Shown in pieces: positions 26,768 to 37,489 of a DNA stretch of 64,000 bases. The notes beneath the pieces are model-generated. The model was not told the origin of the DNA. It did not search any database and saw only the letters and a program-made list of their open reading frames with translations. A program made the translations under genes and the position numbers. The stretch lies in NCBI RefSeq assembly GCF_900099775.1, contig NZ_FMTM01000003.1:395097-459096 (forward strand). Reading direction: 5' to 3'. This stretch comes from Rhizobium mongolense subsp. loessense (GTDB lineage Bacteria > Pseudomonadota > Alphaproteobacteria > Rhizobiales > Rhizobiaceae). The first letter of the stretch is position 1, and each line of letters starts with the position of its first letter.

Positions 26768-26857
26768 GATCGCACAGCAGCTATGCCGAACCGACCGTTG
26801 AAACCTGCCTGCAAAGGGCTGACATTTGCGTCAGCAAAACAGCGAAAAGGCTATGTC

Positions 26858-28123
26858 ATGAGCGATCATCGGGTCGTCGTTGTCGGCGGCGGTTTCGGCG
26901 GGCTACAAGTCGTCAACGGCCTCAAGGGTACGGGGGCAAGGATCACACTGGTCGACCGTCGCAACCACCATCTCTTCCAGCCGCTGCTCTATCAGGTCGC
27001 GACGACGATCCTATCGACATCGGAAATCGCCTGGCCCATCCGTCATCTCTACAGCGACAGGCCGGATGTTACGACGCTGCTCGGCGAAGTTACCGGCGTC
27101 GACACCGCGGCAAAGCAGGTGACGTTACGCGGCGGATTGACGTTAGGTTATGATACGCTCGTTCTGGCCACCGGCGCAACGCATGCCTATTTCGGGCGCG
27201 ACGAGTGGGCGGCCGTCGCACCAGGGCTGAAAACGCTGGAGGACGCCACGACGATCCGCCGGCGCGTGCTGCTCGCCTTCGAGCGTGCGGAGACAGAAAC
27301 CGATCCGGTCGCGCGTGATGCGCTTCTCACCTTCGCAATCGTCGGCGCAGGACCGACCGGAGTCGAACTTGCGGGCATCATCGCCGAGCTGGCGCGCAAG
27401 ACGCTGCCGCGGGAATTCCGCAACATCGATACGCGCAAGGCGAAGGTCGTGCTGATCGAGGCGGGGCCGCGGGTGCTTTCAAGCTTCGCCGAGGAGCTTT
27501 CGGCCTATGCGCAGCAGGCGCTCGAAAAGCTCGGCGTCGAGGTTCATCTGGGCGAATTCGTAACGGACTGCACGGCCGCCGGCGTGAAGGTCGGCGAGAA
27601 GTTCATTCCCAGCAAGACGGTCGTCTGGGCGGCTGGCGTTGAGGCCTCGCCTGCGGCAAAGTGGCTAGATATTCCAGCCGATCGGGCAGGGCGGGCAATT
27701 GTCGAAAAAGACCTGAGCGCACCCGGATTTCCGGATGTCTTCGTCATCGGCGATACGGCTTCCGTCGTTCAGGACAACGGCAAGCCAGTGCCCGGGATCG
27801 CGCCTGCCGCCAAGCAGCAGGGCGCTTACGTCGCAAAGGTCATCCGCGCGCGCCTGCAGACAAAGCCGGCGCCAGGACCTTTCCACTACTGGCATCAGGG
27901 AAGCCTTGCGACGATCGGTAAAAGCGCTGCCATCATCGATTTCGGCAAGATCAAGCTGAAGGGGTGGATCGCCTGGTGGATATGGGGCATTGCCCATATC
28001 TACTTCCTGATCGGGACGCGCTCGCGCTTTGCCGTTGCCTGGAGCTGGCTGTGGATCTATCTCAGCGGTCAGCACAGCGCGCGGCTGATCACCCAGAAGG
28101 AAACCATGCGAGAAGAGAATTAG
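26858..28123 (+). CDS. Type II NADH dehydrogenase (NDH-2)
   Basis: 421 residues with two Rossmann folds: FAD motif VVVVGGGFGGLQ at 6-17 and the NADH motif FAIVGAGPTGVELAG near 158. The quinone/FAD segment GIAPAAKQQGAYVA and a hydrophobic C-terminal region (GWIAWWIWGIAHIYFLIGTRS) place it on the inner membrane, passing electrons from NADH to quinone without proton pumping. AAAAGG lies 7 bases before the ATG at 26858. A strong terminator hairpin follows directly. Confidence 0.9.
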   Translation: MSDHRVVVVGGGFGGLQVVNGLKGTGARITLVDRRNHHLFQPLLYQVATTILSTSEIAWPIRHLYSDRPDVTTLLGEVTGVDTAAKQVTLRGGLTLGYDTLVLATGATHAYFGRDEWAAVAPGLKTLEDATTIRRRVLLAFERAETETDPVARDALLTFAIVGAGPTGVELAGIIAELARKTLPREFRNIDTRKAKVVLIEAGPRVLSSFAEELSAYAQQALEKLGVEVHLGEFVTDCTAAGVKVGEKFIPSKTVVWAAGVEASPAAKWLDIPADRAGRAIVEKDLSAPGFPDVFVIGDTASVVQDNGKPVPGIAPAAKQQGAYVAKVIRARLQTKPAPGPFHYWHQGSLATIGKSAAIIDFGKIKLKGWIAWWIWGIAHIYFLIGTRSRFAVAWSWLWIYLSGQHSARLITQKETMREEN

Positions 28124-28124
28124 G

Positions 28125-28154
28125 GCAAAGGCGGCTCGGGTGAGCCGCCTTTGC
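28125..28154. terminator. Terminator hairpin between NDH-2 and alcohol dehydrogenase
   Basis: GCAAAGGCGGCTC (28125-28137) and GAGCCGCCTTTGC (28142-28154) form a perfect 13-base stem with a 4-base loop between two convergent genes. There is no long T run, but the AAAGG/CCTTT ends make it usable for both directions. Confidence 0.75.
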
Positions 28155-28158
28155 GTTG

Positions 28159-29205
28159 TCAGGCCGCCAGCGAGGCGATATCGATGACGAAGCGGTAGCG
28201 CACGTCGCTCTTGATGACGCGCTCGTAGGCTTCGTTGATGTCCTGGATGGCGATCTTCTCGATTTCGGAGACGATGTTATGCGCGCCGCAGAAATCGAGC
28301 ATTTCCTGCGTTTCCTTGATCGAGCCGATCATTGAACCCGAAAGGCTCTTGCGGCCGGCGATGACGGAGAAGGCGTGGACAGGAACGGCATGTTCCGGAA
28401 CGCCGACAAGCACCATGGAACCGTCGAACTTCAGGAGGTTGAGGTAGGCGTTCCAGTCGATCGCCGTGCCGACCGTGTTTATGATCAGGTCGAAGGTGCC
28501 GGCGAGCTTCTTGAAGGTCTCGGGATCGTTGGTAGCGTAATAGTCCTTGGCGCCGAGCTTCAGGCCGTCTTCCTTCTTCGACAGCGTCTGGCTGAGCACG
28601 GTGATGTCCGCGCCCATGGCGGCGCCGAGCTTGACGCCCATATGGCCGAGACCGCCCATGCCGACGATTGCGACCTTCTTGCCGGGGCCGGCTTTCCAGT
28701 GACGAAGCGGCGAATAGAGCGTGATGCCGGCGCAAAGCAGCGGCGCGCCGGCATCGAGCGGGATGTTGTCCGGGAAGGAAAGGACATAGCCTTCCTTGAC
28801 GACGATCGAGTCGGAATAGCCACCATAGGTCGGCGTTTCGCCGTCTGCTTCGACGTCGTTGTAGGTCTGGGTGAGACCTGGCAAGAAATGCTCGTAATCG
28901 AGATCGCGTGTGGCACAGCCGATGCAGGAATTGACGAAGCAGCCGACGCCGACGCGGTCGCCGACCTTGAACTTCGTGACCTTCGAGCCGACAGCGGAAA
29001 CCACACCGGCGACTTCGTGGCCCGGCACCATCGGGTAACGCGAATTGCCCCATTCGTTGCGGGCCTGGTGGATATCGGAATGGCAGACGCCGCAATACTG
29101 GACGGAAATGACGACATCATCGTCATTCGGTTCACGGCGTTCGAAGGTGAAGGGCGCCAGCGGTTTTGACGCGTCAGTGGCGGCATAGCCTTTTGCAATA
29201 GCCAT
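28159..29205 (-). CDS. Zinc-dependent NAD(P) alcohol dehydrogenase (YahK/CAD-like)
   Basis: 348 residues of the medium-chain dehydrogenase family. The catalytic zinc ligands are seen in [17 protein letters not shown] and GHEVAGVV; a structural-zinc-like loop [20 protein letters not shown] has fewer cysteines than the classic four-Cys lobe. NAD(P) motif: [17 protein letters not shown]. It resembles cinnamyl-alcohol/YahK aldehyde reductases. The start MAIAKGYAA has AAGGAAG about 7 bases upstream. A 21-base-period direct repeat upstream and an AraC-type regulator 1.1 kb away suggest aldehyde-inducible control. Confidence 0.9.
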   Translation of the reverse strand: MAIAKGYAATDASKPLAPFTFERREPNDDDVVISVQYCGVCHSDIHQARNEWGNSRYPMVPGHEVAGVVSAVGSKVTKFKVGDRVGVGCFVNSCIGCATRDLDYEHFLPGLTQTYNDVEADGETPTYGGYSDSIVVKEGYVLSFPDNIPLDAGAPLLCAGITLYSPLRHWKAGPGKKVAIVGMGGLGHMGVKLGAAMGADITVLSQTLSKKEDGLKLGAKDYYATNDPETFKKLAGTFDLIINTVGTAIDWNAYLNLLKFDGSMVLVGVPEHAVPVHAFSVIAGRKSLSGSMIGSIKETQEMLDFCGAHNIVSEIEKIAIQDINEAYERVIKSDVRYRFVIDIASLAA

Positions 29206-29276
29206 CTGAATCTTCCTTTTGATTTGAGGAATTGGACGGCCGGACAATGCATCGAAACTGCAAAGAGGCGTTAGAG

Positions 29277-29306
29277 CGATCCTGCGAGCTTTTTGCACGA
29301 TCCTGC
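29277..29306 (-). promoter_or_regulatory. AraC-type direct-repeat operator upstream of the alcohol dehydrogenase
   Basis: CGATCCTGC occurs at 29277-29285 and again at 29298-29306, exactly 21 bases apart, which places both half-sites on the same DNA face as AraC-family activators require. They lie about 72-102 bases upstream of the dehydrogenase ATG. The AraC-type gene at 30317 is the natural candidate regulator. Confidence 0.5.
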
Positions 29307-29676
29307 AAATCCGCTATCCGCTAACAAAATGCTATTGTCGGCAGTTGCCGGTTCGGCGCTGTCATTCAAGTGCGCGCGCCGCGCTGCAGGAAGATGATTA
29401 GCGGACATTCACGTGTGAAAAACGTTGCCACGCAGATTGTCGGAAGATGCGCAACGCCTCCAACGAACCCGGCGCGACCGAAGCGGTTCCACGACCGATT
29501 GGAGTTGGTTGCTCTTCCCCTCAACCGTTTCTTTAACCGGCCCGAGCAGAGCTAGCAATCTTTCCGTTGTTGCCCCATCCAATGGCCGGCTATCGCGATG
29601 CAATCGCTGCACGCCGCATGCACTCATCACAAATGAAAATGCGGCAGTATCCAATGACGGAGTCAAATATTCCCCT
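29307..29676. other. Region without a supported gene
   Basis: About 370 bases between the dehydrogenase promoter and the end of the VOC gene. A 95-codon minus-strand frame (29409-29696) starting MANHRAEGEYLTPSLD overlaps the VOC 3' end by 20 bases, but it has no recognisable domain, and I do not call it a gene. Confidence 0.4.
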
Positions 29677-30048
29677 TCAGCTCTGTGGTTCGCCAATTTC
29701 TATTGCGTGCCCATCCGGATCGTAAAAACGGAAGACCCGCTGTCCCCACGCTTGTTCTTCTACGGGATGGATCAACTCCACATGCGGCGCGATCTTTTCA
29801 AAGGCGGCATCGACATCGCCATGTTCGAAATACAAAATCCAGTTTCTTCGCCCGTAGGATTCGGCTCCGTCACGCGTCTGGCGCCAGACCGTTTGTTCAA
29901 GCGATCGTCCCTCATGGATGGCAAAGCCGGACTCGAAAAGGACAAAATTTCCGGCGTCCTCTATAATTTTCAGACCGAGCAGCTTGTTATAGAATTCCTT
30001 CGAGCGATTTATGTCGCGAACGAAAGGGATAGGATTGATGAAACGCAT
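29677..30048 (-). CDS. VOC/glyoxalase-superfamily protein
   Basis: About 123 residues, one VOC module of beta-alpha-beta-beta-beta units: MRFINPIPFVRDINRSKEFYN at the start, LGLKIIEDAGNFVLFESGFAIHEG split in the middle, and VFRFYDPDGHAIEIGEP at the end, where the terminal Glu is a usual metal ligand. Members include glyoxalases, bleomycin-binding proteins and dioxygenases. Two ATGs are adjacent at 30051 and 30048; the second is better spaced from GAGAGG. Function unknown. Confidence 0.8.
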   Translation of the reverse strand: MRFINPIPFVRDINRSKEFYNKLLGLKIIEDAGNFVLFESGFAIHEGRSLEQTVWRQTRDGAESYGRRNWILYFEHGDVDAAFEKIAPHVELIHPVEEQAWGQRVFRFYDPDGHAIEIGEPQS

Positions 30049-30316
30049 CATTTTCCTCTCGACAGGCTCAAATTCATTGCCGCAGGATATTGACCAAAGC
30101 GCGAGGTCCGCATGAGGCTTTTTGCAACTTGGCAGAATATGACGTTTCGCGAATGCCGCAAGTGCCGATCCCGACGCCGAACTGCCCCAGCGGTCCATTC
30201 CCGCAATGGCGGCTTCTCCTTTTTTCCTGAGACCTGATAATGCGACTTCGGGTTTGTAGGATGCGGTCATGAAGCTTAGATAAAGTGGATCTGTACCATC
30301 TTAGAACGAGTTATCC

Positions 30317-31225
30317 ATGACATTGCCCTTCAACCCTTATCAGGAAATCGCGTCTATCGCAGCGCGCCATACGTCCGGAGAGGGCGAGTTCGCGACTGCC
30401 ATCGGCAACCTGTTCCTGAGCCGCCGTTCAAAGCCGGCGGGACCCTTTCACTCGGCCTACCGCCCGTGCGTCGCTATGGTGCTGCAGGGCGCAAAGAGCG
30501 TCAGGCTCGGCACGGAAACGCTGAACTACGGCACCGGCGACTATCTTCTGACGTCACTCGACCTTCCGGTAGCGTGGCGCGTGACGGAGGCAAGCCCGGA
30601 GGCGCCCCATCTATGCTTCGCAATGGCAATCGATGCCGAAAGGGTTGCTGCCCTCCTGCGCCGTGTCGATATCCCGCGTCCGGCGGCGCATACCGACGGG
30701 CTGCGGGGCATGGCGGTCAACGCCGCGCCGCCGGAATTGCTGGACGCGGCCGTGCGACTGGTGCGCCTGCTTGACCGTCCAAAGGATATCGCTGCCATGG
30801 CACCGCTGATCGAGCAGGAAATCCTCTATCGCGTGCTGACCGGGCCTGCCGGCCCGCACCTCTTGAATATTGCGCTCGCAGAAAGCCAGAGCAACAGGAT
30901 TGCCCGCGCCGTGGCATGGCTCAGGGAAAATTATGCGAGACCTTTAAGGATTGAAGCGCTCGCCGAGCTTGTTGGCATGAGCGTCTCTTCGTTCCATCAT
31001 CATTTCAAATCGGTCACCGCGCTGACGCCGGTGCAGTTCCAGAAACAGCTCCGCCTGCACGAGGCGCGTCGCCTGATGCTGATCGAGCGGCTGGATGCCG
31101 GAATGGCCGGGCATCGCGTCGGATATCAAAGTCCATCGCAGTTCAGTCGGGAATACAGCCGTCTCTACGGCATCTCGCCTGCGCGTGACGTCGACGCAGA
31201 GCGATTGGCGACCGCTGCCGAATAA
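30317..31225 (+). CDS. AraC-family transcriptional activator (YqhC-like)
   Basis: 302 residues. The N-terminal 170 residues are the AraC_N domain (PF06719 type: FHSAYRPCVAMVLQGAKSV, then GDYLLTSLDLPV), and two helix-turn-helix motifs lie at the C-terminus (RIEALAELVGMSVSSFHHHFKSV and VGYQSPSQFSREYSRLYG). This subfamily, which includes E. coli YqhC, often controls aldehyde reductases and alcohol dehydrogenases. The zinc alcohol dehydrogenase at 28159-29205 with its 21-base direct repeat is the likely target. Confidence 0.85.
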   Translation: MTLPFNPYQEIASIAARHTSGEGEFATAIGNLFLSRRSKPAGPFHSAYRPCVAMVLQGAKSVRLGTETLNYGTGDYLLTSLDLPVAWRVTEASPEAPHLCFAMAIDAERVAALLRRVDIPRPAAHTDGLRGMAVNAAPPELLDAAVRLVRLLDRPKDIAAMAPLIEQEILYRVLTGPAGPHLLNIALAESQSNRIARAVAWLRENYARPLRIEALAELVGMSVSSFHHHFKSVTALTPVQFQKQLRLHEARRLMLIERLDAGMAGHRVGYQSPSQFSREYSRLYGISPARDVDAERLATAAE

Positions 31226-31309
31226 AGCGGCCCGCTGCAGAAAATCTTTGCTTCGCCTCTCGTCCCCTCTTGACGGGTGAGGCCGTCTGGGCCATAAGCA
31301 TCCGCGAAC

Positions 31310-31325
31310 CGTACCGTACGGTACG
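31310..31325. promoter_or_regulatory. 16-base perfect palindrome upstream of the TetR gene
   Basis: CGTACCGTACGGTACG (31310-31325) reads the same on both strands. It ends 18 bases before the GTG start of the TetR-family gene, overlapping the region where its promoter should be. Length and symmetry fit a TetR dimer operator for autorepression. Confidence 0.6.
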
Positions 31326-31343
31326 TACTTGGGGGCGCATATC

Positions 31344-33064
<1,721 letters not shown>

Positions 33065-33088
33065 GCGCGTCCTGACTGCTGGAATTGG

Positions 33089-33116
33089 AAGGGCCGGGGC
33101 GGAAGCTCCGGCCCTT
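33089..33116 (+). terminator. Terminator after ilvC
   Basis: AAGGGCCGGGG (33089-33099) pairs with CTCCGGCCCTT (33106-33116), 11 pairs including one G-U, loop of 6, followed by T and then CATTATTG. It lies between ilvC and the convergent methyltransferase gene and could serve both. Confidence 0.75.
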
Positions 33117-33119
33117 TCA

Positions 33120-33692
33120 TTATTGTGCTCGCAGGTGAAGCCAGCGCGTCGGCCTTTGGTCGTAGCCGCTGCCATCGGCTTCATCGATGGTGATGTTCCG
33201 CCAGCCGCCGGCCATCAGCAATTCGGACAGATTGGCTGCCGAAATGTAGTTGTAATACCGGCCGAAGCCGTCGTGTCCCTCTGCCGTTCCCGCCTTGAAG
33301 CTTGCATGGAGCGCGCCGCCGTCCTTCAGCGCCCGGCGGATACGGGCTAGCACAGCGGGCAAGTCCTTTCGCGGCACATGCAGCAGGCTGGCCTCGGCCC
33401 AGACGCCGTCGAATTCGTTTTTGGCTTCCAACTCCTCGAAACGCATCACTTTCACGGGCTTGCCGATCAGTTTTTCAGCTTGCTTGGCCAGTTCCACCGA
33501 GCCATCCGTTGCGATCACGTCGAAGCCTTTGGAGAGCATATAGGCACTATCCTGTCCGCCGCCGCAACCGAGTTCGAGGATGCGGGCGCCGGAAGGTAGG
33601 GCGGAGAGAAACGCGTCGAGTCGCGCCGTCGGCAGCTTGCGGTTCCGCGAGGCATAGACGTCGGCGTTTTCGTCATAGAATGAGCGCGTCAT
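33120..33692 (-). CDS. Class I SAM-dependent methyltransferase
   Basis: 190 residues. SAM-binding motif I is ARILELGCGGGQDSAYML (about 38-55), motif II VIATDGS with the acidic Asp, and post-motif DGVWAEASLLHVPR. These mark a Rossmann-type methyltransferase like tellurite-resistance/UbiE relatives; substrate unknown. The frame is open upstream to 33860, but that part belongs to decayed genes; MTRSFYDENADVYASRN at 33692 is the family start. Its ATG overlaps the stop of a PIN-domain remnant (TGATG). Confidence 0.85.
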   Translation of the reverse strand: MTRSFYDENADVYASRNRKLPTARLDAFLSALPSGARILELGCGGGQDSAYMLSKGFDVIATDGSVELAKQAEKLIGKPVKVMRFEELEAKNEFDGVWAEASLLHVPRKDLPAVLARIRRALKDGGALHASFKAGTAEGHDGFGRYYNYISAANLSELLMAGGWRNITIDEADGSGYDQRPTRWLHLRAQ

Positions 33693-33799
33693 CAAGCTTT
33701 CTCGAAATAAACGGTACGCTCCAAATCTTTGAAGTGAGCGTCCAGTGTTAAAATATCGGCATCGTGAAGCTCTGCCGTCGCATAGTCCCTGCGCTGCAG
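33692..33799 (-). pseudogene. PIN-domain (VapC-like) toxin remnant, C-terminal end only
   Basis: In the frame ending at the TGA of 33692-33694, the last 30 or so codons read YATAELHDADILTLDAHF followed by KDLERTVYFEKA, the C-terminal signature of PIN-domain ribonucleases (acidic D-A-D and D-A-H-F positions). The first three quarters of the gene, including the N-terminal catalytic Asp, are missing, and no antitoxin is visible. It has no start codon of its own and is a fossil. Confidence 0.55.
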
Positions 33800-33917
33800 C
33801 CAGATTATAGACCAGCCGCACAACACCGGCGAACTGCCGCAACAGGCCGTCTTGTGTCAAGAGCCGCTCGATTTCCTTTGTCTCGCTATTCCTGTGCTTG
33901 CAGCTTTCGAATACAAG
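33798..33917 (-). pseudogene. Possible TnpB/IS605 OrfB-like transposase fragment
   Basis: The minus frame reads KEIERLLTQDGLLRQFAG followed by VVRLVYNLA, then after a frame change LQRRDY, resembling the N-terminal stretch of OrfB/TnpB proteins (phe-ala-gly ... arg-x-val-tyr-asn-leu-ala-leu-x-gln-arg-arg-asp). About 40 residues are recognisable, joined directly to the PIN remnant. Identification rests on a short motif only. Confidence 0.35.
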
Positions 33918-33925
33918 ACCTCAAA

Positions 33926-33942
33926 CTTGTCACCATGACAAG
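33926..33942. promoter_or_regulatory. Palindromic operator candidate upstream of the aminotransferase
   Basis: CTTGTCA-CCA-TGACAAG is a perfect 7-3-7 inverted repeat 77 bases upstream of the aminotransferase ATG. Its inner 13 bases are identical to 8814-8826 in front of the LysE exporter. Confidence 0.5.
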
Positions 33943-34018
33943 AAAATAGGTCAGCATTGTTGACATAAATGTCGCTGCGTGGTCTGGTTGCGACTATAGA
34001 AAATATGAGGAAATGCCC

Positions 34019-35239
34019 ATGTTGAATTGGGAGAATATGTTTGCGACGCGATCGTCGCGTATGCGTGCATCGGAAATCCGCGAGCTGCTGAAGCTTCTCG
34101 ATCAGCCGGACATTATTTCGTTTGCCGGCGGCATTCCGGATCCGGCGCTGTTTCCCGACAAGGAATTCCAGGCGGCCTATGCCGACATTTTCAATAGTGC
34201 GGCAGTCAGTTCGGCGCTGCAGTATTCGGTGAGCGAAGGTTACAAGCCGCTGCGTGAATGGCTGGTGAAGCAGATGGCGGCGCTCGATATCCCCTGCGAG
34301 CTCGACAACGTCTTCGTCGTTTCGGGTTCGCAGCAGGGCCTCGATTATCTTGGCAAGCTCTTCCTGTCGCCTAAGGATACGGCGCTCGTCACCTGGCCGA
34401 CCTATCTCGGCGCGTTGCAGGCCTTCAATGCATACGAGCCGTCTTACGATCAGTTGACGCCGAATGGCAACCGCACACCGGATTCCTACCGCGCCACCGC
34501 CGCCCAGAACGGCGGCAAGGTGAAGTTCGCCTATCTCTCGGCAGACTTCTCGAACCCGACTGGCGAGACCGTCGATCGCGCGGGCCGTGAAAAGGTACTC
34601 GAACTTGCGGAAGAACTCGATATCGCCGTTATCGAAGATGCCGCCTATCAGTCGCTGCGTTATGACGGCGAGCCGATCCCGCCGATCCTGGCGCTGGAGA
34701 TCGCCAGAAAGGGGCATATCGACTACACACGCACGATCTATTGCGGCAGCTTCTCGAAGACGCTGGCGCCCGGTCTTCGCGTAGGTTTCGTCGTCGCCAA
34801 CGCGCCGGTTATCCGCAAGCTGGTGCTGATGAAGCAGGCTGCTGACCTGCATTCCTCGACGATCAACCAGATGGCGATCACCCAGGTCGCCGAGCGCGGC
34901 TTCGATGCGCAGGTCGCAAAAATCAAGGCGGCCTACAGCCACCGCCGCGACGCGATGCTGACCGCACTTGCCAAGCATATGCCAGCCGGTATCACCTGGA
35001 CGAGGCCGGAAGGCGGCATGTTCATCTGGATCACGCTGCCGAAGGGCATGGACGGTGCGGCGCTGCTTGCCAAATCGATCGAGACCGCCAAGGTCGCCTT
35101 CGTTCCCGGCAGGGCCTTCTTTGCCGACGGCTCGGGCGAAAACACGATCCGCGTCAGTTTTTCCTGCGCCAACGACGTCATGATCGAGGAAGGCATCGCC
35201 CGCCTCGGCAAGCTGATCGCAACGGAAATCGGCGGCTGA
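34019..35239 (+). CDS. PLP-dependent aminotransferase (LysN/2-aminoadipate transaminase-like)
   Basis: 406 residues of fold-type I. FAGGIPDPALFPDKEF near residue 38 and LQYSVSEGYKPLREWL are typical of the MocR-related/2-aminoadipate aminotransferase group; the PLP lysine is in CGSFSKTLAPGLRVGF, with the phosphate-binding Arg in the same stretch. Substrates may be aromatic or 2-aminoadipate-type amino acids. Start ATG at 34019 is spaced 8 bases from GAGG; ATG at 34013 is too close. A palindromic operator shared with the LysE exporter lies upstream, so amino-acid-responsive control is plausible. Confidence 0.9.
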   Translation: MLNWENMFATRSSRMRASEIRELLKLLDQPDIISFAGGIPDPALFPDKEFQAAYADIFNSAAVSSALQYSVSEGYKPLREWLVKQMAALDIPCELDNVFVVSGSQQGLDYLGKLFLSPKDTALVTWPTYLGALQAFNAYEPSYDQLTPNGNRTPDSYRATAAQNGGKVKFAYLSADFSNPTGETVDRAGREKVLELAEELDIAVIEDAAYQSLRYDGEPIPPILALEIARKGHIDYTRTIYCGSFSKTLAPGLRVGFVVANAPVIRKLVLMKQAADLHSSTINQMAITQVAERGFDAQVAKIKAAYSHRRDAMLTALAKHMPAGITWTRPEGGMFIWITLPKGMDGAALLAKSIETAKVAFVPGRAFFADGSGENTIRVSFSCANDVMIEEGIARLGKLIATEIGG

Positions 35240-35261
35240 GCACCGCCGATCCCTTAGAAGC

Positions 35262-36320
35262 CTATTTCTTGAGGTGCGGGGCGAACAATTCCATGTCCGC
35301 CTCACTCAGACGGTCGCTCGCCGTATTGAGCTGGTGCCAATAGGGATAGATCATCGGCGGCAGGCTGACGTCGTCGAGGCGCCCACGCTCCTCCTCCGTC
35401 AGCTTCAGTTCGGTAGCGGCGAGGTTGTCCTTGAACTGCGCTTCGGTGCGCCCGCCGATGATGACGGAGGTCACGGCCTTGCGGCCGATCAGCCAGGCAA
35501 GCGCAACCTGCGCGGCCGATACGCCTCGGTTCTCGGCGATCGCAACCAGCGTCTCGACGATATTCCAGAGGCGGTTTTCGTCGCGGATCGGTGGTTCTGT
35601 CCATCCGGCGAACTGACGGGTGCCTTCCGGAGCGGCCTGATTGCGGCGATGCTTGCCGGAGAGGAGACCACCCGCCAGCGGGCTCCAGACGAGAACCCCA
35701 AGCCCCTGATCGATGCTGACCGGCAGCAGCTCGTATTCGGCGTCGCGGGCTTCGAGCGTGTAGTGGATCTGCTGGCTTACGAAGCGCTGGCGCTTGTCCT
35801 TTTCGCTAATGCCGAGCGCCTTCATGATGTGCCAGCCTGAAAAGTTCGAGCAGCCGACATAGCGGACCTTGCCCTGGTGCACGAGCGTATCGAGGGCCTC
35901 CATCGTTTCTTCGAGCGGCGTCTGTCCGTCCCATTCGTGAAGCTGATAGAGATCGATGACATCGGTCTTCATGCGCTTGAGGCTTGCCTCGCAGGCCGCG
36001 ATCAGGTGCTGGCGCGAGGAGCCCGCATCGTTCGGGCCGTCGCCCATCGGGAAGCGCGCCTTGGTGGCGATCAGCACGCCGTTCTTGCGCTTGCCGCCGA
36101 GGACTTCGCCAAGAATTTCCTCCGAGACGCCGGCCGAATAGACATCGGCGGTGTCGATCAGGTTGACGCCCGCATCGAGGCACAGATCGACAAGGCGGCG
36201 GGCTTCGGAAACGCCGAGATCGCCGACCATCTTCGCCCAGCCCATGCCGCCGAAGGTCATCGTGCCCATGGTCACGGTCGAAATCTTGAGGCCCGAGCGG
36301 CCAAGCAGACGATATTCCAT
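35262..36320 (-). CDS. Aldo/keto reductase (second copy, YajO/Tas-like)
   Basis: 352 residues. Catalytic tetrad: D56 and Y61 in LIDTADVYSAGVSEE, K87 in LIATKARF, H128 in DLYQLHEWDG. The C-terminal IIGGRTEAQFKDNL motif binds the NADPH phosphate. It belongs to the long AKR group whose members reduce aldehydes or act on sugars. It shares only the general fold with the copy at 7905. It converges on the aminotransferase gene and is divergent from the ABC importer. Confidence 0.9.
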   Translation of the reverse strand: MEYRLLGRSGLKISTVTMGTMTFGGMGWAKMVGDLGVSEARRLVDLCLDAGVNLIDTADVYSAGVSEEILGEVLGGKRKNGVLIATKARFPMGDGPNDAGSSRQHLIAACEASLKRMKTDVIDLYQLHEWDGQTPLEETMEALDTLVHQGKVRYVGCSNFSGWHIMKALGISEKDKRQRFVSQQIHYTLEARDAEYELLPVSIDQGLGVLVWSPLAGGLLSGKHRRNQAAPEGTRQFAGWTEPPIRDENRLWNIVETLVAIAENRGVSAAQVALAWLIGRKAVTSVIIGGRTEAQFKDNLAATELKLTEEERGRLDDVSLPPMIYPYWHQLNTASDRLSEADMELFAPHLKK

Positions 36321-36494
36321 TGCTCATCTCCCAAATTCAAAATCAAAAAAAGAAACGCGGGTGAGAAAATAGCGGGGTACCGTCACGGTCAAGTGCGGCT
36401 CGCGCCAGTATTCGCGGAGGTCCATAGCCGACTGTCACAATCATGTTATTCGGCCTCTCTATGGAATCGTCATGTTCATCATGAGGGAATTGCC

Positions 36495-37472
36495 ATGAAG
36501 AAGTTCTCCATCTTTGCCGCATTGCTGGCTGCCGGTCTCGGTTCCGTTTCGGCTGAGGCTGCCAATCTCGTGCTTTATACCAGCCAGCCGAACGAGGACG
36601 CCCAGGCGACGGTCGATGGCTTCATGGCAGCAAATCCGGACGTCAAGGTCGACTGGGTGCGCGACGGCACGCCGAAGATCATGGCGAAGTTGCAGGCCGA
36701 GATCGAAGCCGGCCACCCGGCTGCCGACGTGCTTTTGATCGCCGATACGGTGACGCTGGAGCGTCTCAAGGAAGCCGGCAAGCTGCTCGCCTACAAGTCG
36801 CCGGAAGCCGCAAACTACGACGCCGCTCTCTATGATGCTGACGGCTACTACTATTCAACGAAGCTGATCACCACCGGCATCATGTACAATACCTCGGCCT
36901 CGATGAAGCCGGCGAGCTGGAAGGACCTGACGAAGCCTGAAGCCAAAGGCCTCGTTGCCATGCCGAGCCCGCTGACCTCGGGTGCCGCGCTCATCCACGC
37001 CCAGACGCTGGCTGCAGTCGAGGTCCTCGGCTGGGACTACTACAAGGCGCTTGCCGCAAACGGCGCCATAGCTGCCGGCGGCAACGGCGCTGTCCTGAAG
37101 TCGGTCGCCTCGGGCGAAAAGGCCTATGGCATGGTCGTCGACTATATGCCGATCCGCGAGAAGGCAAAGGGTGCACCCGTCGAGTTCGTCTTCCCGAAAG
37201 AGGGTGTTTCGGCCGTGACCGAGCCGGTCGGCATTCTGGCAAGCACCAAGAACGCAGAAGCGGCGAAAAATTTCGTCGATTACGTGCTTTCCGAAAAAGG
37301 TCAGGAAGGCTTCCTGAAGCTCGGCTATATTCCGGCTCGCAACGGTATGAAGCTGCCGGAAGGCTTCCCGGCACGCGACGGCATCAAGTTGCTGCCGATC
37401 AAGGCTGGCGAAGCGCTGAAGAATACCGATCAGGATCTGAGGACCTTCTCGGGCATCTACGGTTCGAACTGA
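36495..37472 (+). CDS. ABC importer periplasmic binding protein (ferric-iron/AfuA type)
   Basis: 325 residues with a signal peptide (FSIFAALLAAGLGSVSAEA, cut near 22). The mature protein starts NLVLYTSQPNEDAQATVDGF and continues in the FbpA/AfuA and 2-aminoethylphosphonate-binding family fold. The paired tyrosines that bind Fe(III) in FbpA are not evident at the expected late position, so iron is uncertain and a phosphonate or other anion is possible. It has GAGGGA about 7 bases upstream of the ATG and heads a three-gene operon with a fused permease and an ATPase. Confidence 0.85.
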   Translation: MKKFSIFAALLAAGLGSVSAEAANLVLYTSQPNEDAQATVDGFMAANPDVKVDWVRDGTPKIMAKLQAEIEAGHPAADVLLIADTVTLERLKEAGKLLAYKSPEAANYDAALYDADGYYYSTKLITTGIMYNTSASMKPASWKDLTKPEAKGLVAMPSPLTSGAALIHAQTLAAVEVLGWDYYKALAANGAIAAGGNGAVLKSVASGEKAYGMVVDYMPIREKAKGAPVEFVFPKEGVSAVTEPVGILASTKNAEAAKNFVDYVLSEKGQEGFLKLGYIPARNGMKLPEGFPARDGIKLLPIKAGEALKNTDQDLRTFSGIYGSN

Positions 37473-37489
37473 TCACAACCGGATACCCG

